Assembly (NCBI RefSeq): GCF_040784915.1
Contig: NZ_CP160797.1
Coordinates: forward strand, 1,565,001 to 1,629,000
Reading direction: 5' to 3'
DNA from: Bacillus vallismortis
Lineage (GTDB): Bacteria; Bacillota; Bacilli; Bacillales; Bacillaceae
Length of the DNA stretch: 64,000 nt
In this document: positions 61,373-64,000 of the stretch, piece by piece
Layout: each line of letters begins with the position of its first letter
Position numbering within the stretch: the stretch's first letter is position 1
Notes under the pieces: generated by a model
The model's database searches: none
What the model saw: only the letters and a program-made list of their open reading frames with translations
What the model was told of the DNA's origin: nothing
Position numbers and translations under genes: made by a program

Positions 61373-64000
61373 ATGAGGTTCAGCGTATTAGTCAAAAATG
61401 ACGATTATATAGTCACAGACCATGTCCTTCATCAAGTGCACACCGTTCCCGGCGTTACATATTTAGATTTAATTACAAGATTTTTATCTGCAAAAGGGAT
61501 TAACACTAGAAGCTTTGAAATCAAACATGTATTATTTCAGGAACCGGTTGCAACTTCTGCCCAATTTGATAAAAAAGTTACCTTTCAGTTTACGGAACAA
61601 AAGAATGGATGGCTAGTTGAAACAGTTAGCAGAAAATGGATCGATAGAAATGTTGCAGATCATGAAGTGTCAGTCAATTTGCAGGCGGAAATCACCAGCG
61701 GAGGGCAACAGGTAAGCGAAAAAAAAATCCGGCCTAAGGATTTAAAGAAAGGGGCACTCCGAACAACAGATGCTGAAACCGCTTATAGTAATTTGCGGAA
61801 AGGCGGCTTAATCCATAAAGAGTTTATGAAACTAGAAGGGACAGTGTATGAAGGGAAAGATTATATTCTGGGAGAGGTCAGTTTAAGCGGACTTGCAAAA
61901 GAGTATATTGATGATTTTTATTTGCATCCCGCTTTTCTGGATGGCTCTTTAAGCCTTCTGGGAGTGCTTGCGTCTGCTGAATCGGATGCATTAAACGATG
62001 CGTTTATTCCGATTTATATTAAAACTTTTCGTTCTCTGAATAAGACGGGTGAGACTTGTTTTGTTTATATTGATAAAAATAATATCACGCAGCCATCTTC
62101 TAAAGACATTTTATATGCGGACATACAAGTATACAACTCGGATGGTGAACTTTCGTTTTATTATGAACGGTTCGGTGTGAAAAGAGTTAGGAACGAGGAG
62201 TCAATACAAAGGCTGGAATACAAGGGAATAAAAGATGAAGAGGATAGAGTCATTAAAATTGCGGATGATTCTCTCGACAAGAGTCTTATTAAACAGGTAG
62301 CGGCCATGATTCAAAAGCCCGAAGAATCTGTTAAAACTGATATCACATTTTATGAGCTTGGATTAGACTCTAAACAGTTATTAAACTTGTCTAAAACATT
62401 AGAACAACTCTTGCAGACCAAGCTGTATCCAACATTATTATTTGATTACTCTACAATTGGAGAATTAACTGAATACCTGTGTGGGAAATATGGTGACAAA
62501 ATCATGCCGCCTGCAGCATCTGTTACGAAAACAGATCTCAAAGAAACTTTATCCAATGAGTTGGCGTTTATTATTGGTGATTTAACAAGGACCTCAGCAT
62601 ATGAAGTAAACCAATATCGGTCGTTTTATGAATTGGGTCTTGATTCAAGACAGCTATTGCAGATATCTAAAATGATAGAAGAAAAAATTGGTGCTTCGTT
62701 ATACCCGACTTTATTATTTGATTATAACAATATTCATGATTTGGCAAGTTATTTAGAAGAAAAATATGAGATGCTAACACAAACGGAATCAGAAGAAGAT
62801 AAAAAACAAAGCAAGGAAGCACCTGATGCAGGGCATTTGGAAAATATATATATGCAAAAAGAGTGGAGCGAGTCGCCTTTATTATCTGAAGGTGTTCCTA
62901 AAGGTAATATTTTAATTTTAGATTTTGAACGATCTATGAGTGATGATATTCAAAAGCATGCAGGCAGTAAAACTGTTATTTATGCACAAGCCGATTCCGA
63001 GTATCTTAAAATAAGTGATAGGCATTACAAATTCCATCCTGAAAATCCTGAGCATTACATGAGAATATTAAATGATGTAAAGTTATCAGGACTATTTCCC
63101 GAGACAATTATTCACTTTTTGTCAAAAGAAACCCAGGATAACAGATTAGATCCGGATTTAACACACAGTTTTTATTCTGTTCTTTATGTAAGTAAAGCTT
63201 TACTGAGTCAAAAATTAACCAGCAGATTAAAATTTCTGTACATGTATAGCAAAGATCAATATACGAATCCGTCTTATGCGGCTGTCTCAGGCTTTTTTAA
63301 AACTTTGCAAGCAGAGCAGCCGAATATTGAATGCAAAACAATAGAGTTTACAACAAATCAAACCATCCAAATAGCACCTGTATTACTCGATGAAATAAAT
63401 GGAGATTTTAATCAAACCGTTAAGTATGAAAACAATAGAAGATTTGTCTCAAAATATAGAGAAGTCCCGTCAGTAACAATGCATAAGACAGAAGCAACAT
63501 TAATAAAAAACGGGGTCTACCTTGTAATTGGCGGATTAAGGGGCATTGGCTGGATATTTTCAAAATTTATTTATTCAGATATTCGCGCCAATGTTGTTAT
63601 TGCTGGCCGGTCAGAACTGACTCCAAAGATGGAAGAAAAATTAGAAAAGATTCGTTCCCGCGGTATAAGAATCACCTATATTCAAGCTGACATGACAGTT
63701 AAAAAACAAGTAACCCAATTACTCGAAAAAGTCTATTCAGACTTTGCGAAAATTAATGGCGTTTTTTATAGTGCCGGTGTAATCAGAGATTCTTTTATTA
63801 TGAATAAAACGAACGATGATGTACATTCGGTGCTTCAATCTAAAATAAGCGGAGTCATTCATTTGGACGAGGCACTCGCCGATATGCCTTTAGACTTTTT
63901 TGTTTTATTTTCCTCTATTTCCGCGGAAATAGGAAGCTTGGGGCAAGCAGATTACGCATATGCCAATAGTTTTTTAGACAATTTTGCAGAATGGAGAGAA
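61373..64000 (+). CDS. mlnH: Trans-AT PKS, DH-ACP-ACP-KR of module 11 (cut by window edge)
   Basis: The reading frame is open from ATG 61373 to the right edge (876 codons), behind GAGAAAGG. DH11 begins at once: the motif is H-VLH-Q-VHTV-P near residue 17, so the usual Gly is Gln, while the Asp of HPAFLDG is kept. Two ACPs follow (GLDSKQ and GLDSRQ, about residues 328 and 422), then the structural and catalytic parts of a KR (GVYLVIGGLRGIG near 713; ADYAYAN near the edge). The layout copies the start of MlnF. It accepts the chain from KS11 on MlnG. The missing C-terminus should hold the rest of the KR and, for a macrolactin synthase, a thioesterase that closes the ring onto the C23 hydroxyl; that part is inference. 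Confidence 0.85.
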   Translation, partial: MRFSVLVKNDDYIVTDHVLHQVHTVPGVTYLDLITRFLSAKGINTRSFEIKHVLFQEPVATSAQFDKKVTFQFTEQKNGWLVETVSRKWIDRNVADHEVSVNLQAEITSGGQQVSEKKIRPKDLKKGALRTTDAETAYSNLRKGGLIHKEFMKLEGTVYEGKDYILGEVSLSGLAKEYIDDFYLHPAFLDGSLSLLGVLASAESDALNDAFIPIYIKTFRSLNKTGETCFVYIDKNNITQPSSKDILYADIQVYNSDGELSFYYERFGVKRVRNEESIQRLEYKGIKDEEDRVIKIADDSLDKSLIKQVAAMIQKPEESVKTDITFYELGLDSKQLLNLSKTLEQLLQTKLYPTLLFDYSTIGELTEYLCGKYGDKIMPPAASVTKTDLKETLSNELAFIIGDLTRTSAYEVNQYRSFYELGLDSRQLLQISKMIEEKIGASLYPTLLFDYNNIHDLASYLEEKYEMLTQTESEEDKKQSKEAPDAGHLENIYMQKEWSESPLLSEGVPKGNILILDFERSMSDDIQKHAGSKTVIYAQADSEYLKISDRHYKFHPENPEHYMRILNDVKLSGLFPETIIHFLSKETQDNRLDPDLTHSFYSVLYVSKALLSQKLTSRLKFLYMYSKDQYTNPSYAAVSGFFKTLQAEQPNIECKTIEFTTNQTIQIAPVLLDEINGDFNQTVKYENNRRFVSKYREVPSVTMHKTEATLIKNGVYLVIGGLRGIGWIFSKFIYSDIRANVVIAGRSELTPKMEEKLEKIRSRGIRITYIQADMTVKKQVTQLLEKVYSDFAKINGVFYSAGVIRDSFIMNKTNDDVHSVLQSKISGVIHLDEALADMPLDFFVLFSSISAEIGSLGQADYAYANSFLDNFAEWRE

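Noticed and set aside
14184-64000. Many minus-strand and out-of-frame ORFs of 60-160 codons inside the PKS genes
   Set aside because: They are shadows of long, well-supported PKS frames with no independent ribosome-binding sites or family resemblance.
10871-64000. CRISPR arrays, tRNA genes, insertion sequences or phage genes
   Set aside because: None seen. Repetition in this region is explained by homologous PKS domains, not by short direct repeats with spacers or by transposase genes.

Overview
The window is chromosomal DNA of a Bacillus of the B. subtilis species complex. The first 9.3 kb carries the conserved order mreBH (5' end only), abh, kinC, ykqA, ktrC, adeC, rnjA, rpoY, ykrA, defB, and the proteins look very close to their B. 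subtilis counterparts. It is ordinary core genome with clear intrinsic terminators between the transcription units.

From about 9.4 to 10.5 kb is a transition zone. It holds a 50-codon gene for a Gly/Tyr-rich YjcZ-type tiny membrane protein, then the wreck of a ykyA-like lipoprotein gene (lipobox still readable, followed by frameshifts and stops). In B. subtilis ykyA is the next gene before pdhA, so an accessory block has entered at this locus.

From 10.55 kb to the right edge lies one giant plus-strand operon for a trans-acyltransferase polyketide synthase. A near-consensus SigA promoter (10551-10579) is followed by a roughly 285-base leader with a UUCG-capped hairpin and an intrinsic terminator. 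Eight genes follow: a discrete acyl hydrolase/acyltransferase/enoyl reductase protein (mlnA) and seven PKS proteins (mlnB to mlnH, the last cut by the window edge). I count 11 ketosynthases, 11 ketoreductases (the last cut by the edge), active and dead dehydratases and three tandem ACP pairs, and no functional in-line acyltransferase. Read as an assembly line, acetate plus 11 extensions gives a C24 chain with hydroxyls at C23, C15, C13 and C7, a saturated C20-C22 stretch made with the trans enoyl reductase, and diene positions matching macrolactin A. The symbols mlnA-H are therefore assigned from architecture and locus, not from a database search.

The points most worth attention are: two serine-less ACP-like domains inserted into the post-KS linkers of exactly the two modules that have no DH region; an internally deleted acyltransferase relic behind the first KS; a first MlnA domain with the features of a proofreading acyl hydrolase; two KS-KR-ACP / KS-split-DH-ACP-ACP-KR bimodules in which one DH must serve two double bonds; PKS junctions that all fall inside modules; a leader and an internal mlnG/mlnH terminator that suggest processive antitermination; and a 23-codon, very basic ORF with a strong ribosome-binding site upstream of rpoY-rnjA.
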